From Massilia sp. YIM B02769 (GTDB lineage Bacteria; Pseudomonadota; Gammaproteobacteria; Burkholderiales; Burkholderiaceae_D), in assembly GCF_030411995.1 (NCBI RefSeq), contig NZ_JASNRC010000004.1, positions 219,823-283,822 of the forward strand: DNA of 64,000 nucleotides, written 5' to 3'. A program made the translations under genes and the position numbers. Position 1 is the stretch's first letter; each line of letters opens with the position of its first letter. Below, one piece after another: positions 36,364 through 45,215 of this stretch. The notes beneath the pieces were generated by a model, which had not been told where the DNA came from, made no database searches, and saw only the letters and a list, made by a program, of their open reading frames with translations.

Positions 36364-38757
36364 TCAGGCCGCCGTTCCCAGCAAGGCCTGCATCCGGGCG
36401 GCATCGACAGGCTTGCTGAAATAATAGCCCTGCCCCTCGCCACAGCCCTGCCGCCTGAGGAAGTCGAGTTGCCGCGCATTCTCGATGCCTTCCGCGACCA
36501 CGCGGTGGTGCAGGCTCCTTCCCATGCCGATCACGGCGCTCACGATGGCGCCATTGCTGTCCAGGCTCCCATCGATGACCCGGACAAAGGACTGGTCGAT
36601 CTTGAGCACGTCGATCGGAAATGCACTCAGGTAGCTCAAGCTGGAGTAGCCGGTCCCGAAATCATCCACGGCGATCTGCACGCCCATCGCCTTGAACTGG
36701 GCCAGCAGGCGGGCACTGGTTGCGACGTCGCGCATCAGCACGCTCTCGGTCAGCTCCAGCTGCAGGCAGGCGGGGTCGGCGCCGGTCGCCTCGAAGATGG
36801 CCCGCGCCTGGTCGAAGAAGTCGCGATGACGGAACTCCATGGCGGACACATTCACCGCGATCGACACCGGCCCCAGCCCGCTGTCGCGCCAGCGCACCGC
36901 CTGCGCACAGGCTTCACGCAATACCCAGCGTCCGAGCGGAACGACCAGGCCGCACTCTTCCGCGATGTGGATGAAGCGTTCCGGCAGCACCAGCCCCCAC
37001 TCGGGGTGCTCCCAGCGCAGCAGGGCTTCGACGCCGGTGATGGCGCCGCTTTGCAGGTCCAGCTTGGGCTGGTAGTGCAGCGCGAACTCGGACCGTTCGA
37101 GCGCCAGGCGCAAGCTGCTTTCAACCTGTTGACGCTCGACGGCCCGCACGTTCATGTCGTGGCGGAAGAACTGGTAGCCGTTGCGGCCACGTTCCTTGGC
37201 ATGGTACATCGCGGTATCCGCATGCTTGACCAGCGTGGCGGCGTCCGGACCGTCGAGCGGGAACACGCTGATGCCGATGCTCGTGGAGGTATGCAGCTGG
37301 TGGCCATCGATCACGAAAGGCATCGATATGGCGGCCAGGATCTTCTCCGCTGCCAGCGCCGCATCCTGCCCGCGCCGCTCATCCGCCAGCAGGACCACGA
37401 ACTCGTCGCCGCCGTGGCGGCTGACCGTGTCGGACGTGCGCACGCAGTCGAGCAGCCGTGCGGCGACGGCTTGCAGCAAGTGGTCGCCGACGGCATGGCC
37501 GAGCGAATCGTTGATGTGCTTGAACTTGTCCAGGTCGAGGAACAGCAGCGCCGGGCAGGTACCGCTGCGCCGGGCCGAGGCGATGGCCTGGCTGACGCGG
37601 TCGTTCAGGAGGACACGGTTGGGCAGGTTGGTGAGGAAATCGTGCTGGGCGAGATGGGTCATCTGCATGGTCAGCGCGACGGTATCGGAAATATCCCTGA
37701 AGACCATCACGGCGCCTGCGAGCTGCCCGTTCCAGTCGAAGATGGGTGCGGCCGAATCAGCGATACGCCTGCGTTGCCCGAGCCGGTCGACGAGGATGAC
37801 CTCGCCGCTCAGGCCTTCGGGCAGGCCGGCCCGCAGCACGGCTTCCACCGGAGTGCCGACCAGGCGTGCGCCATCGGCGGCGACCAGGACGAGGACGTCG
37901 GCGACAGGCTTGCCCCTGGCTTCATCCCGTGTCCACCCGGTCATCCGTTCGGCGGCAATGTTCAGGTAGTCGACGCGGCCGTGCATGTCGACCGAGACAA
38001 CGGCGTCGCCGATCGAGTTCAGCGTGATCTGCGCACGGGCCTGGATGGCGAACAACTTCTGCTCGGCCTTCATGCGTTCGATAACATTGCGCAGGGACTG
38101 GGGCACCAGGTTATTGTCAAAATATCCTTTCGACAACCACCCCTGCGCGCCGCGCTGGACCGCTTCCCTCGCCTCCTGCTCATCTGCGGGCGCGCACAGC
38201 GCCACGATCGGCGTATGGTGCGCTGCGGCGTGGACCTGGTCGAAACCCGCCATGCCTGCGCTGTCGGGCAGGTGCCAGTCCAGCAGGACAGCATCGACGC
38301 CGCCCTGCCCGATGCGGCGCAATCCGTCTGCCAGGCTTGCCGCATCTTCCACGGCAAAGGGGCCGTCGGACGCGTCGTGCAGGGCCTGGCGCAGGGCCCG
38401 GACATCGTCGGCGTCGTTCGAGATGACAAGAATCCGGTTGGCCCCGCTGCCCACCCCACGGCCTGCCCCGGTTGCCGGGTGGGCGGGCCGCATTGGGGCT
38501 TGTGGCGCGCCGAAACGCCCGGCAAGCAGATCCCGTTCGAATGCGTCGACCCAGGCCGTCCCGTCGCCGGTGGGGTACTCGCGGCGGCGGTTTACCGACA
38601 GGCGGAGGACATTGACATAGCCTTTCATCGGCAACAGCTCGTCGCTACCGGGATCGGTGACATCGACTTCATGCAGCTCGAAATCCGCCGCATCCCACGC
38701 ACCCGCATGCAAGACGTCGGCATACCGCTTCATCTCGTCGGGTTCGATCAGCCTCAT
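36364..38757 (-). CDS. REC-PAS-GGDEF-EAL cyclic-di-GMP protein
   Basis: 797 residues. After an N-terminal region of about 100 residues comes a receiver domain (ILVISNDADDVRAL, phosphoacceptor Asp in AVLLDWHLPDS, Lys in GWLSKGYF), then a PAS domain (DAVVSVDMHGRVDYLNIAAE), a GGDEF domain with an intact motif (SRHGGDEFVVL), and an EAL domain with EALLRW, ELTESVL, VDDFGTGYSSLSY and KIDQSF, all the metal-binding residues. It should be able to make or degrade c-di-GMP; in such hybrids one activity usually dominates. The start at 38757 has GGAG 7 bases upstream; an in-frame start 120 bases earlier is less likely. Confidence 0.88.
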   Translation of the reverse strand: MRLIEPDEMKRYADVLHAGAWDAADFELHEVDVTDPGSDELLPMKGYVNVLRLSVNRRREYPTGDGTAWVDAFERDLLAGRFGAPQAPMRPAHPATGAGRGVGSGANRILVISNDADDVRALRQALHDASDGPFAVEDAASLADGLRRIGQGGVDAVLLDWHLPDSAGMAGFDQVHAAAHHTPIVALCAPADEQEAREAVQRGAQGWLSKGYFDNNLVPQSLRNVIERMKAEQKLFAIQARAQITLNSIGDAVVSVDMHGRVDYLNIAAERMTGWTRDEARGKPVADVLVLVAADGARLVGTPVEAVLRAGLPEGLSGEVILVDRLGQRRRIADSAAPIFDWNGQLAGAVMVFRDISDTVALTMQMTHLAQHDFLTNLPNRVLLNDRVSQAIASARRSGTCPALLFLDLDKFKHINDSLGHAVGDHLLQAVAARLLDCVRTSDTVSRHGGDEFVVLLADERRGQDAALAAEKILAAISMPFVIDGHQLHTSTSIGISVFPLDGPDAATLVKHADTAMYHAKERGRNGYQFFRHDMNVRAVERQQVESSLRLALERSEFALHYQPKLDLQSGAITGVEALLRWEHPEWGLVLPERFIHIAEECGLVVPLGRWVLREACAQAVRWRDSGLGPVSIAVNVSAMEFRHRDFFDQARAIFEATGADPACLQLELTESVLMRDVATSARLLAQFKAMGVQIAVDDFGTGYSSLSYLSAFPIDVLKIDQSFVRVIDGSLDSNGAIVSAVIGMGRSLHHRVVAEGIENARQLDFLRRQGCGEGQGYYFSKPVDAARMQALLGTAA

Positions 38758-38841
38758 GGATGGCTCCGCGCGCCGCGCTGGCGTCAATACGGCGCATGGT
38801 AGCACGGCGTGCCGGCGCTGGGGCATGTCGGCGCCGGGATG

Positions 38842-38871
38842 AAAAACGAAAAGGCCTCCATCGAGGAGGCC
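38842..38871 (-). terminator. Rho-independent terminator of the tRNA operon
   Basis: On the minus strand a 7-base stem GGCCTCC / GGAGGCC with a 5-base loop is followed by TTTTCGTTTTT. It lies 48 bases after the 3' end of tRNA-Cys. Another hairpin (GCACCTGG / CCAGGTGC) stands between the two at about 38891-38909. Confidence 0.8.
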
Positions 38872-38918
38872 ATTCACTTGTCCGGGACAGGCACCTGGCG
38901 GCCAGGTGCGGGATATTC

Positions 38919-38992
38919 TGGAGGCGAGGACGGGAGTCGAACCCGTCTAGACGGCTTTGCAGGCCGCTGCATAACCGCTTTGCTACCTCGCC
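38919..38992 (-). tRNA. tRNA-Cys (GCA)
   Basis: The cloverleaf is complete on the minus strand: acceptor GGCGAGG pairs with CCTCGCC, the anticodon loop is CTGCAAA (anticodon GCA), and the T arm has GGGTTCGACTCCC. The discriminator is T and CCA is encoded. It is the last gene of the tRNA operon. Confidence 0.95.
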
Positions 38993-39069
38993 AGAGGATA
39001 TAGTGCGCTTGAACGATGCGAACGGTTATGAGCCGCATCAACAAGGGAAGAGCTTGTCTTCCTGAATTC

Positions 39070-39145
39070 TGGAGCGGGAGAAGAGTCTCGAACTCTCGAC
39101 CTCAACCTTGGCAAGGTTGCGCTCTACCAACTGAGCTACTCCCGC
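39070..39145 (-). tRNA. tRNA-Gly (GCC), copy 1 (promoter-distal)
   Basis: 76 bases including an encoded CCA. Acceptor GCGGGAG pairs with CTCCCGC, the anticodon loop is CTTGCCA with anticodon GCC, and the T arm is GAGAGTTCGAGACTCT. Identical to the other five copies. Separated from copy 2 by a 50-base spacer. Confidence 0.95.
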
Positions 39146-39195
39146 ACGGAGTGTACTGCCAGCTACTTCACGACTGTACTACCGGCATTCCTGAA

Positions 39196-39271
39196 TGGAG
39201 CGGGAGAAGAGTCTCGAACTCTCGACCTCAACCTTGGCAAGGTTGCGCTCTACCAACTGAGCTACTCCCGC
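39196..39271 (-). tRNA. tRNA-Gly (GCC), copy 2
   Basis: Identical 76-base tRNA sequence with encoded CCA. The spacer to copy 3 is 50 bases and differs in a single base from the spacer between copies 1 and 2. Confidence 0.95.
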
Positions 39272-39321
39272 ACGGAGTGTACTGCCAGCTACTTCACGAC
39301 TTTACTACCGGCATTCCTGAA

Positions 39322-39397
39322 TGGAGCGGGAGAAGAGTCTCGAACTCTCGACCTCAACCTTGGCAAGGTTGCGCTCTACCAACTGAGCTACTCCCGC
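39322..39397 (-). tRNA. tRNA-Gly (GCC), copy 3
   Basis: Identical 76-base tRNA sequence with encoded CCA. It marks the switch from the 126-base repeat unit to the 164-base unit; the 88-base spacer on its 5' side differs in three bases from the next two spacers. Confidence 0.95.
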
Positions 39398-39485
39398 ATT
39401 CTGGAGACACGCATTAGCGCAGAAATCGTTTCAACTTCCAAGACATCTTGTTACTACCGTATTACATCCGACCTCTTGCAAACTT

Positions 39486-39561
39486 TGGAGCGGGAGAAGA
39501 GTCTCGAACTCTCGACCTCAACCTTGGCAAGGTTGCGCTCTACCAACTGAGCTACTCCCGC
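39486..39561 (-). tRNA. tRNA-Gly (GCC), copy 4
   Basis: Identical 76-base tRNA sequence with encoded CCA. The 88-base spacer on its 5' side carries a candidate promoter (TTGGAA-17-GATAAT). Confidence 0.95.
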
Positions 39562-39576
39562 ATTCTGGAGACACGC

Positions 39577-39605
39577 ATTATCGCAGAAATCGTTTCAACT
39601 TCCAA
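39577..39605 (-). promoter_or_regulatory. Candidate internal promoter before tRNA-Gly copy 4
   Basis: On the minus strand TTGGAA (39600-39605) and GATAAT (39577-39582) are 17 bases apart, ending 15 bases before the tRNA. An identical sequence lies before copy 5 (39741-39769), and a mutated one (GCTAAT) before copy 3. Confidence 0.5.
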
Positions 39606-39649
39606 GACAACTTGTTACTACCGTATTACATCCGACATCTTGCAAACTT

Positions 39650-39725
39650 TGGAGCGGGAGAAGAGTCTCGAACTCTCGACCTCAACCTTGGCAAGGTTGC
39701 GCTCTACCAACTGAGCTACTCCCGC
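39650..39725 (-). tRNA. tRNA-Gly (GCC), copy 5
   Basis: Identical 76-base tRNA sequence with encoded CCA, in the 164-base repeat unit. Confidence 0.95.
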
Positions 39726-39740
39726 ATTCTGGAGACACGC

Positions 39741-39769
39741 ATTATCGCAGAAATCGTTTCAACTTCCAA
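39741..39769 (-). promoter_or_regulatory. Candidate internal promoter before tRNA-Gly copy 5
   Basis: Same TTGGAA-17-GATAAT arrangement as in the neighbouring spacer; the two 88-base spacers are identical, so the promoter was duplicated with the tRNA. Confidence 0.5.
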
Positions 39770-39813
39770 GACAACTTGTTACTACCGTATTACATCCGAC
39801 ATCTTGCAAACTT

Positions 39814-39889
39814 TGGAGCGGGAGAAGAGTCTCGAACTCTCGACCTCAACCTTGGCAAGGTTGCGCTCTACCAACTGAGCTACTCCCGC
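39814..39889 (-). tRNA. tRNA-Gly (GCC), copy 6 (promoter-proximal)
   Basis: Identical 76-base tRNA sequence with encoded CCA; first gene of the tRNA operon, 42 bases after the -10 element of its promoter. Confidence 0.95.
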
Positions 39890-39931
39890 TTTGTCTTTCG
39901 TTTGCTGCGATGTCGTTCGCAACAGGCAAGC

Positions 39932-39959
39932 ATTATAGATGATCTGATCCGTACGTCAA
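39932..39959 (-). promoter_or_regulatory. Main promoter of the tRNA-Gly/Cys operon
   Basis: On the minus strand TTGACG (39954-39959) and a perfect TATAAT (39932-39937) are 16 bases apart. The sequence after the -10 is GCTTGCC, a GC-rich start of the kind associated with stringent control of stable RNA. It lies in the 89-base gap between pgsA and the first tRNA. Confidence 0.8.
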
Positions 39960-39978
39960 GGATGACAGAGAATTAATC

Positions 39979-40557
39979 TTACAAATTCCCGCTCTTTTCC
40001 TTAATCAGCGGCCACGCGCGGCGCAGATAGTAGAACATCGACCATACGGTCAGCAGGCCGGCGATCCACAGGAAGACCTGGCCCCAGTAGTACATGTCGA
40101 TGCCCAGCAGCTTTTCATGGAACAGCAGCATCGGGATCGCGGCCATCTGGGCGGCGGTTTTTACTTTACCGATCGAGCTCACCGCCACCGACTTGCGTGC
40201 GCCGATCTCGGCCATCCATTCGCGCAGCGCCGAGATCGTGATCTCGCGGCCGATGATGATGAAGGCGATGATGGCGTTTACGCGGTCGAGCTGGATCAGC
40301 ACCAGCAAGGCGCCGGCGACCATCAGCTTGTCGGCCACCGGGTCGAGGAAGGCGCCGAAGGCCGAGGTTTCGTTCCAGCGGCGGGCCAGGAAGCCGTCGA
40401 ACCAGTCGGTCACGGCGGCGACGATGAAGACCAGGGTCGCGGCCAGGTTGCGGTCGGCCAGCGGCAGCCAGTGGGTGGGGAGGTAGTAGACGCCGACGAC
40501 GAGGGGAATCAGGGCTACACGTAACCAGGTCAGGAGAATCGGGATGTTGAAAGGCAT
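39979..40557 (-). CDS. pgsA: CDP-diacylglycerol--glycerol-3-phosphate 3-phosphatidyltransferase
   Basis: 192 residues, standard length. The CDP-alcohol phosphotransferase motif is visible as TDWFDGFLARRWNETSAFGA followed by FLDPVADKL (Asp-rich metal site), and four or more hydrophobic segments span the inner membrane. It makes phosphatidylglycerol phosphate, the committed step to phosphatidylglycerol and cardiolipin. It lies between uvrC and the tRNA array on the same strand, the usual place in betaproteobacteria. REP-like elements separate it from uvrC. Confidence 0.93.
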   Translation of the reverse strand: MPFNIPILLTWLRVALIPLVVGVYYLPTHWLPLADRNLAATLVFIVAAVTDWFDGFLARRWNETSAFGAFLDPVADKLMVAGALLVLIQLDRVNAIIAFIIIGREITISALREWMAEIGARKSVAVSSIGKVKTAAQMAAIPMLLFHEKLLGIDMYYWGQVFLWIAGLLTVWSMFYYLRRAWPLIKEKSGNL

Positions 40558-40931
40558 GAGGGCGTGAACTGGCTTACCGTTAAAAAAGCGTGCGCCGCTA
40601 GTCTACATGGGTATTGCAAATTGGACCAGATGAGCTCAGCGGTAACGGGCGGGGCTTGCCTTTGTAGGGTGGACTCCCGAGTCCACGCGGTGCCACGGAT
40701 GATTGATCGAGCATCCGAACGAGGCCGACATGCCCGAATGAATTGCCGAGAGACCTGCCGCTACGCGAACAGTCACGAATGATCAGCCGCTGTACCGCGT
40801 GGACTCGGGAGTCCACCCTACGAGCTTCGCGAACGGTCACGCATGATCAGACATGGTACGGCGTGGACTCGGGAGTCCACCCTACGGTTGACGCCAACGA
40901 TGTTGTTCATCGTTGGCGCCACGCTGCCGGA
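40558..40931. repeat. Intergenic region with three REP-like elements and a uvrC 3' hairpin
   Basis: Three copies of a palindromic element with core GTGGACTCGGGAGTCCAC or its complement lie at 40664-40690 (one orientation), 40795-40822 and about 40861-40886 (the other). The last two share about 25 further upstream bases (GCGAAC-GTCACG-ATGATCAG), so they form a direct repeat of about 64 bases. At 40893-40917 a perfect 10-base stem (GCCAACGATG / CATCGTTGGC, loop TTGTT) stands just after the uvrC stop and may be its terminator, though without a T-run. No coding frame is credible here. Confidence 0.75.
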
Positions 40932-43133
40932 TCAGTGCAGCTGGCGGTAGATCTCTTCCGCCAGTGCCGTCGAGATGCCCTCGACCTGGCACAGGTCTTC
41001 CACACTCGCATCGATCACGCCGCGCAGGCCGCCGAAGCGGGCCAGCAGGCGCTGGCGGCGCTTGGCGCCGATGCCTTCGATTTCCTCGAGGCGCGAGGCC
41101 TGGCGCGCCTTGGCACGCTTGGCGCGCATGCCGGTAATCGCAAAGCGGTGCGCCTCGTCGCGGATCAGGGCGACCAGCATCAGCGCCGCCGATTCCTTGC
41201 CCAGCTCCTGGGCCGCGCGGCCGTCGGCGAAGATCAGGGTTTCCAGGCCCACGCGGCGCCCTTCCCCTTTGGCCACGCCGACGATCAGGCCGATGTCCAG
41301 CCCGAGCTCGGTGAACACCTGGCGCGCCATTTCCACCTGGCCCTTGCCGCCGTCGACCAGCACCACGTCGGGCATGATGCCGTCGCCGGCCGCGACCTTT
41401 TCGTAGCGGCGCGTCAGGACCTGGCGCATGGCGGCGTAATCGTCGCCCGGCGTGATGCCGTTGATGTTGTAGCGCCGGTATTCCGCGTTCTGCATCGCGT
41501 GGTGGTGGAACACCACGCAGGATGCCTGGGTCGCCTCGCCTGCCGTGTGGCTGATGTCGAAGCATTCGATGCGCAGGGTCTCGAGATCGGCCGCGTCCAG
41601 CGACAAGGTCTCGGCCAACGCGCGCGTACGCGATTGCTGCGACCCTTGTTCAGACAGCAAACGGGCCAGGGAGATCTCGGCGCCCTTTTGAGCGAGCTCA
41701 AGCCACTGACGGCGCTGGCCTTGCGGCTGGAAGATCAGGTTGATGCGGTGCCCGCACTGCTCGGTCAGCGCCACCATCAGTTCCGGCTGATCGAACTCGA
41801 TGTTCAGGATCAGCGTGCCCGGAATAAAGCTGCCGGTGTAATGCTGGACCAGGAAGGCGGCCAGCACTTCGCATTCGATCGACTTCTCGGCAATCGCATC
41901 GCTCACCTGCGTCGGGAAATAGGCGCGGTCGCCCAGGTGGCGGCCGCCGCGCACCATCGCCAGATTCACGCAGGCGCGGCCGCCCTGCACCACCACGGCG
42001 ATCACGTCGACGTCGGCATCGCCGGTGGTTTCCATGCTCTGCTGGTGCAGCACGCGCGACAGCGACTGGATCTGGTTGCGTACGCCGGCCGCCTGCTCGA
42101 ACATCAGCTTTTCGGCGAAACCCTGCATCTTTTGCTGCAGATCATCCATGACCTCGTTCTGGCGCCCGCGCAGGAACTTGGCGGCGTTCTCGACGTCTAC
42201 CTTGTACTCATCCTTGTCGATGAGGTTCACGCAAGGCCCGCTGCAACGGCCGATCTGGTGCAGCAGGCAGGGACGCGTACGGTTGGTGAACACGCTGTCC
42301 TCGCAGGTGCGCAACATGAACACCTTTTGCAGGATCTGCATCGATTCCTTCACCGCCCAGGCGCTCGGGAAGGGTCCGAAATACTGGTTCTTGCGGTCCA
42401 GGGCGCCGCGGTAATAGGCCATGCGCGGGAAGTCGCCGTGCGTGATCTTTAGGTAGGGATAGGACTTATCGTCGCGGAACAGGATGTTGTAGCGCGGCTT
42501 GAGCGCCTTGATCAGGTTGTTTTCCAGGATCAGGGCTTCGGCTTCGCTGTGCGTGATTGTCGTTTCCAGATTCGCGATCTGCGAGACCATCATCGCGATA
42601 CGCGGGCTCGACAGGTTTTTCTGGAAATAGCTCGACACGCGCTTCTTGAGGTTGCGCGCCTTGCCGACGTACAGCACATTCTGGTTGGCGTCGAAGTAGC
42701 GGTACACGCCCGGCAGGTCGGGCAGCTTGGCCACCGTCGCCAATACCTGCTCGCGCGCATTCTCACCCGGCTGCACGGGGCCGGCGGCGTCTTCCCTGAG
42801 GGTGGCGCTCAGCTCTTCCTTCATGGCTTGCCGCCCGTCGGGGCGCGCGCGTGCCGCCGGCGCGGCGTCGGATTTCGCCTCCCTCGGGCGGGCGCGTTGC
42901 GGCTTGTCTTCGGTTTCCGCAGCAGGATGGCGCACCGGCAAGGCGGCGCCATTAGCGGCGACGTAGCTCACCGGCGCTTCCGCCACCTGGTGTTCGGTGG
43001 GCTGCTGCGCCGGTTGCTGGGCGGCTTGGTCCTGCGCCGGATTCTCCGGCAGTTCTGGCGTTGGCACTTCCTGGGTCACTGGGTATCGCTTGCTCTGTGT
43101 TGGTTCAGGTTTGCTCGCGGGTGACGATGACAA
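40932..43133 (-). CDS. uvrC: Excinuclease ABC subunit C with an N-terminal extension
   Basis: 733 residues against about 610 in most bacteria. The core begins near residue 130 with the GIY-YIG nuclease ([20 protein letters not shown], then [14 protein letters not shown]), then the cysteine cluster [16 protein letters not shown], a UVR motif, the C-terminal RNase H-like nuclease ([20 protein letters not shown]) and a helix-hairpin-helix tail. It makes both incisions in nucleotide excision repair. The first 125 residues are Pro/Gln/Ala/Glu-rich and disordered. The frame opens with TTG at 43133, overlapping acpS; the first internal ATG is at 42824. I keep the long form, with an uncertain start. 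Confidence 0.88.
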   Translation of the reverse strand: MSSSPASKPEPTQSKRYPVTQEVPTPELPENPAQDQAAQQPAQQPTEHQVAEAPVSYVAANGAALPVRHPAAETEDKPQRARPREAKSDAAPAARARPDGRQAMKEELSATLREDAAGPVQPGENAREQVLATVAKLPDLPGVYRYFDANQNVLYVGKARNLKKRVSSYFQKNLSSPRIAMMVSQIANLETTITHSEAEALILENNLIKALKPRYNILFRDDKSYPYLKITHGDFPRMAYYRGALDRKNQYFGPFPSAWAVKESMQILQKVFMLRTCEDSVFTNRTRPCLLHQIGRCSGPCVNLIDKDEYKVDVENAAKFLRGRQNEVMDDLQQKMQGFAEKLMFEQAAGVRNQIQSLSRVLHQQSMETTGDADVDVIAVVVQGGRACVNLAMVRGGRHLGDRAYFPTQVSDAIAEKSIECEVLAAFLVQHYTGSFIPGTLILNIEFDQPELMVALTEQCGHRINLIFQPQGQRRQWLELAQKGAEISLARLLSEQGSQQSRTRALAETLSLDAADLETLRIECFDISHTAGEATQASCVVFHHHAMQNAEYRRYNINGITPGDDYAAMRQVLTRRYEKVAAGDGIMPDVVLVDGGKGQVEMARQVFTELGLDIGLIVGVAKGEGRRVGLETLIFADGRAAQELGKESAALMLVALIRDEAHRFAITGMRAKRAKARQASRLEEIEGIGAKRRQRLLARFGGLRGVIDASVEDLCQVEGISTALAEEIYRQLH

Positions 43134-43503
43134 ACGCGACGCCGTAGTCGGCTTCGTCGCTGATCGTCACCTGGGCGCTCAGTTTGTTCTGCTGCATGAA
43201 GTCGGCCAGGGCGCCGCTGCACACGATGACCGGTTTGCCGCTCGGATCGTTCAGCATCTGCGCCGAGCGCCAGGTCATGGGCATGCGCATGCCCAGGCCG
43301 ATGGCCTTCGAAAACGCTTCCTTGGCCGAAAAGCGCGTGGCCAGGAAACGCAGGCCGCGCACCTCGCTGCGGGCGCGGCGCGCGTGGTATTTTTCGAGTT
43401 CCTGGGGTCCCAGGATCTTTTCGGCGAAGCGATCGCCGTTGCGTGCGAGCGCCGCCTCGACACGCGAAATCTGGACGATATCGGTGCCGATGCCGTAGAT
43501 CAT
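43105..43503 (-). CDS. acpS: Holo-[acyl-carrier-protein] synthase
   Basis: 132 residues, normal length. The family signature is [19 protein letters not shown] at the start and [13 protein letters not shown] in the middle, holding the Mg-binding Asp and Glu. It transfers 4'-phosphopantetheine from CoA to the serine of acyl carrier protein, here AcpP at 55.6 kb. The start overlaps the pdxJ stop by 4 bases; the end overlaps the long form of uvrC. Confidence 0.95.
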   Translation of the reverse strand: MIYGIGTDIVQISRVEAALARNGDRFAEKILGPQELEKYHARRARSEVRGLRFLATRFSAKEAFSKAIGLGMRMPMTWRSAQMLNDPSGKPVIVCSGALADFMQQNKLSAQVTISDEADYGVAFVIVTREQT

Positions 43504-44270
43504 TGTGCCCCCAAGGACACGCCGAGACGGGCCGCCACCATGATCGCCTTCATCTCGCGCACCGCGTTTTCCCAGCCTGCGAACAGGGCGTGGGCAACGA
43601 TCGCGTGGCCGATGTTCAGTTCGGCGATGTCCTTGATGGCCGCCACCGGTTGCACGTTGGTGTAGTGCAAACCGTGGCCGGCATTCACCACCAGGCCATG
43701 CCTGACGCCGGCGGCGACGCCGACCTTGATGCGCTCCAGCTCGCTCGCCGCTTCGGCCCCTTCAGCCTCGGCATAGCGCCCGGTGTGCAGTTCGATCACG
43801 GTGGCCCCGGTCTTGGCGGCGGCTTCGATCTGCTGCGCATCGGCATCGATGAACAGCGACACGCGGATGCCCTCGCCTTTCAGCTGCTTGACGGCCGCCT
43901 CGACTTCGTTGAAGTAGCGGATCACGTCCAGCCCGCCTTCGGTCGTGACTTCCTCGCGCCGCTCGGGCACCAGGCAAACGTCCTGCGGCTTGACCTGGCA
44001 GGCGAAATCGATCATCTCGCGGGTCACGGCCGCTTCCAGGTTCATGCGCGTGGCCAATTGCGGGCGGATGGCGAGCACGTCGGCATCCTTGATGTGGCGC
44101 CGGTCTTCGCGCAGGTGCAGCGTGATGAGGTCGGCGCCGGCCTGCTCGGCCAGCAGCGCGGCGCGCAGCGGGTCCGGATAGACGGTGCCGCGCGCATTGC
44201 GCACGGTGGCGATGTGGTCGATGTTCACGCCCAGGTCGATGACGGGGCCGACGGGTTGGAGGAAGCTCAT
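43500..44270 (-). CDS. pdxJ: Pyridoxine 5'-phosphate synthase
   Basis: 256 residues, standard. A TIM-barrel enzyme with the family N-terminus [20 protein letters not shown] and the loops [11 protein letters not shown] and [16 protein letters not shown]. It condenses 1-deoxyxylulose 5-phosphate with 3-amino-2-oxopropyl phosphate to form pyridoxine 5'-phosphate in the vitamin B6 pathway. It lies 12 bases after recO and overlaps acpS, in the conserved rnc-era-recO-pdxJ-acpS order. Confidence 0.95.
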   Translation of the reverse strand: MSFLQPVGPVIDLGVNIDHIATVRNARGTVYPDPLRAALLAEQAGADLITLHLREDRRHIKDADVLAIRPQLATRMNLEAAVTREMIDFACQVKPQDVCLVPERREEVTTEGGLDVIRYFNEVEAAVKQLKGEGIRVSLFIDADAQQIEAAAKTGATVIELHTGRYAEAEGAEAASELERIKVGVAAGVRHGLVVNAGHGLHYTNVQPVAAIKDIAELNIGHAIVAHALFAGWENAVREMKAIMVAARLGVSLGAQ

Positions 44271-44282
44271 GGTGTTCTTTTC

Positions 44283-45191
44283 TTATAACTGCATCAGGTC
44301 AATCAAAATCTGCCGGGTATTCAACGGCGCGCCGTTCAAATGGTGGGCCAGCAGGAAACGCATCAGCTGCTTGCTCTGGCTTTGCGTCACCGGGTCGGCA
44401 TAATCCTCGCGCTCCATGTCGAGCAGGGTCTTGCCGGACACCACCGGCCAGATATCCGAGATCAGCGCCTCGCGCGCGCCGCGCTCCGGATCGACCACAT
44501 AGCGCTCGCCAGGGTCGACCGCCTCGCGCGTCGTGGTCGAGCGGCCGAGGTTGGCAGCCACGCCTGTTTCCTTAAGTAGGGCTCTTTCGAACTTTCGCAA
44601 GACGATTTGTGCCGGTTCGTCGTGCGCCAGTTCGTTGAGGGTGGAAACGTAGTGATCGAACAAGGCCCGGTGCGCATCGTCGCGCGCCAGCAGTTTGACC
44701 AGCAATTCGTTCAGGTAAAAGCCGCACAGCAAGGCGGTGCGCTCGATCGGCAGCATGCCGCCCACCCATTCGGCGTCGATCAGGGTGCGCAATTCGGACT
44801 TGCCGCTCCACGATACGGACAAGGGCTGGAAGGTCTGCAGTACCCCGCGCAGCTTCGACAGCGGCCGTTTCGCCCCCTTGGCCACGACCGCGATACGTCC
44901 ATGGTCGCGCGTGAACAAATCGACGATGAGGCTGGTTTCCTTGTAGGGATAGCTGTGCAGCACGAAGGCGGGCTGGCCGTTGACGCGGGTTTCGCGGATC
45001 GGCGTACGGCTGCGGCGCACGGCCGGCGGCGCGGCGTAGACGGCAGGCGCCTCGGCCACTTGAGTCACCGCCTGCTGCATCTCGGTAATGCGCAGTTCGG
45101 CGACCGGCATGTCATTGACTGCCGGGGCCGTCGCCTGCCCCTCGGGCGCAGGCGCGGCGTGATCGGGATCGTGGTTCTCGTGGCTCGTCAT
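44283..45191 (-). CDS. recO: DNA repair protein RecO
   Basis: 302 residues, about 60 longer than typical RecO because of an acidic, Ala/Pro-rich N-terminal extension. The OB-fold starts near residue 67 ([20 protein letters not shown]) and continues with [18 protein letters not shown], followed by the helical RecO_C domain ([18 protein letters not shown]). It helps load RecA on SSB-coated single strands in the RecFOR pathway. The start may lie later than 45191 if the extension is not translated. Confidence 0.9.
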   Translation of the reverse strand: MTSHENHDPDHAAPAPEGQATAPAVNDMPVAELRITEMQQAVTQVAEAPAVYAAPPAVRRSRTPIRETRVNGQPAFVLHSYPYKETSLIVDLFTRDHGRIAVVAKGAKRPLSKLRGVLQTFQPLSVSWSGKSELRTLIDAEWVGGMLPIERTALLCGFYLNELLVKLLARDDAHRALFDHYVSTLNELAHDEPAQIVLRKFERALLKETGVAANLGRSTTTREAVDPGERYVVDPERGAREALISDIWPVVSGKTLLDMEREDYADPVTQSQSKQLMRFLLAHHLNGAPLNTRQILIDLMQL

Positions 45192-45215
45192 GCTTGGGAG
45201 GCGAACCTTGAAAGC

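Noticed and set aside
39070..39889. CRISPR array (regular 76-base direct repeats)
   Set aside because: The repeats are full tRNA-Gly genes with cloverleaf and encoded CCA, and the spacers are near-identical, not unique; no cas genes.
39016..39976. Several plus-strand open frames with the repeated peptide SRTLDLNLGKVALYQLSYSR
   Set aside because: These are translations of the antisense strand of the repeated tRNA-Gly genes.
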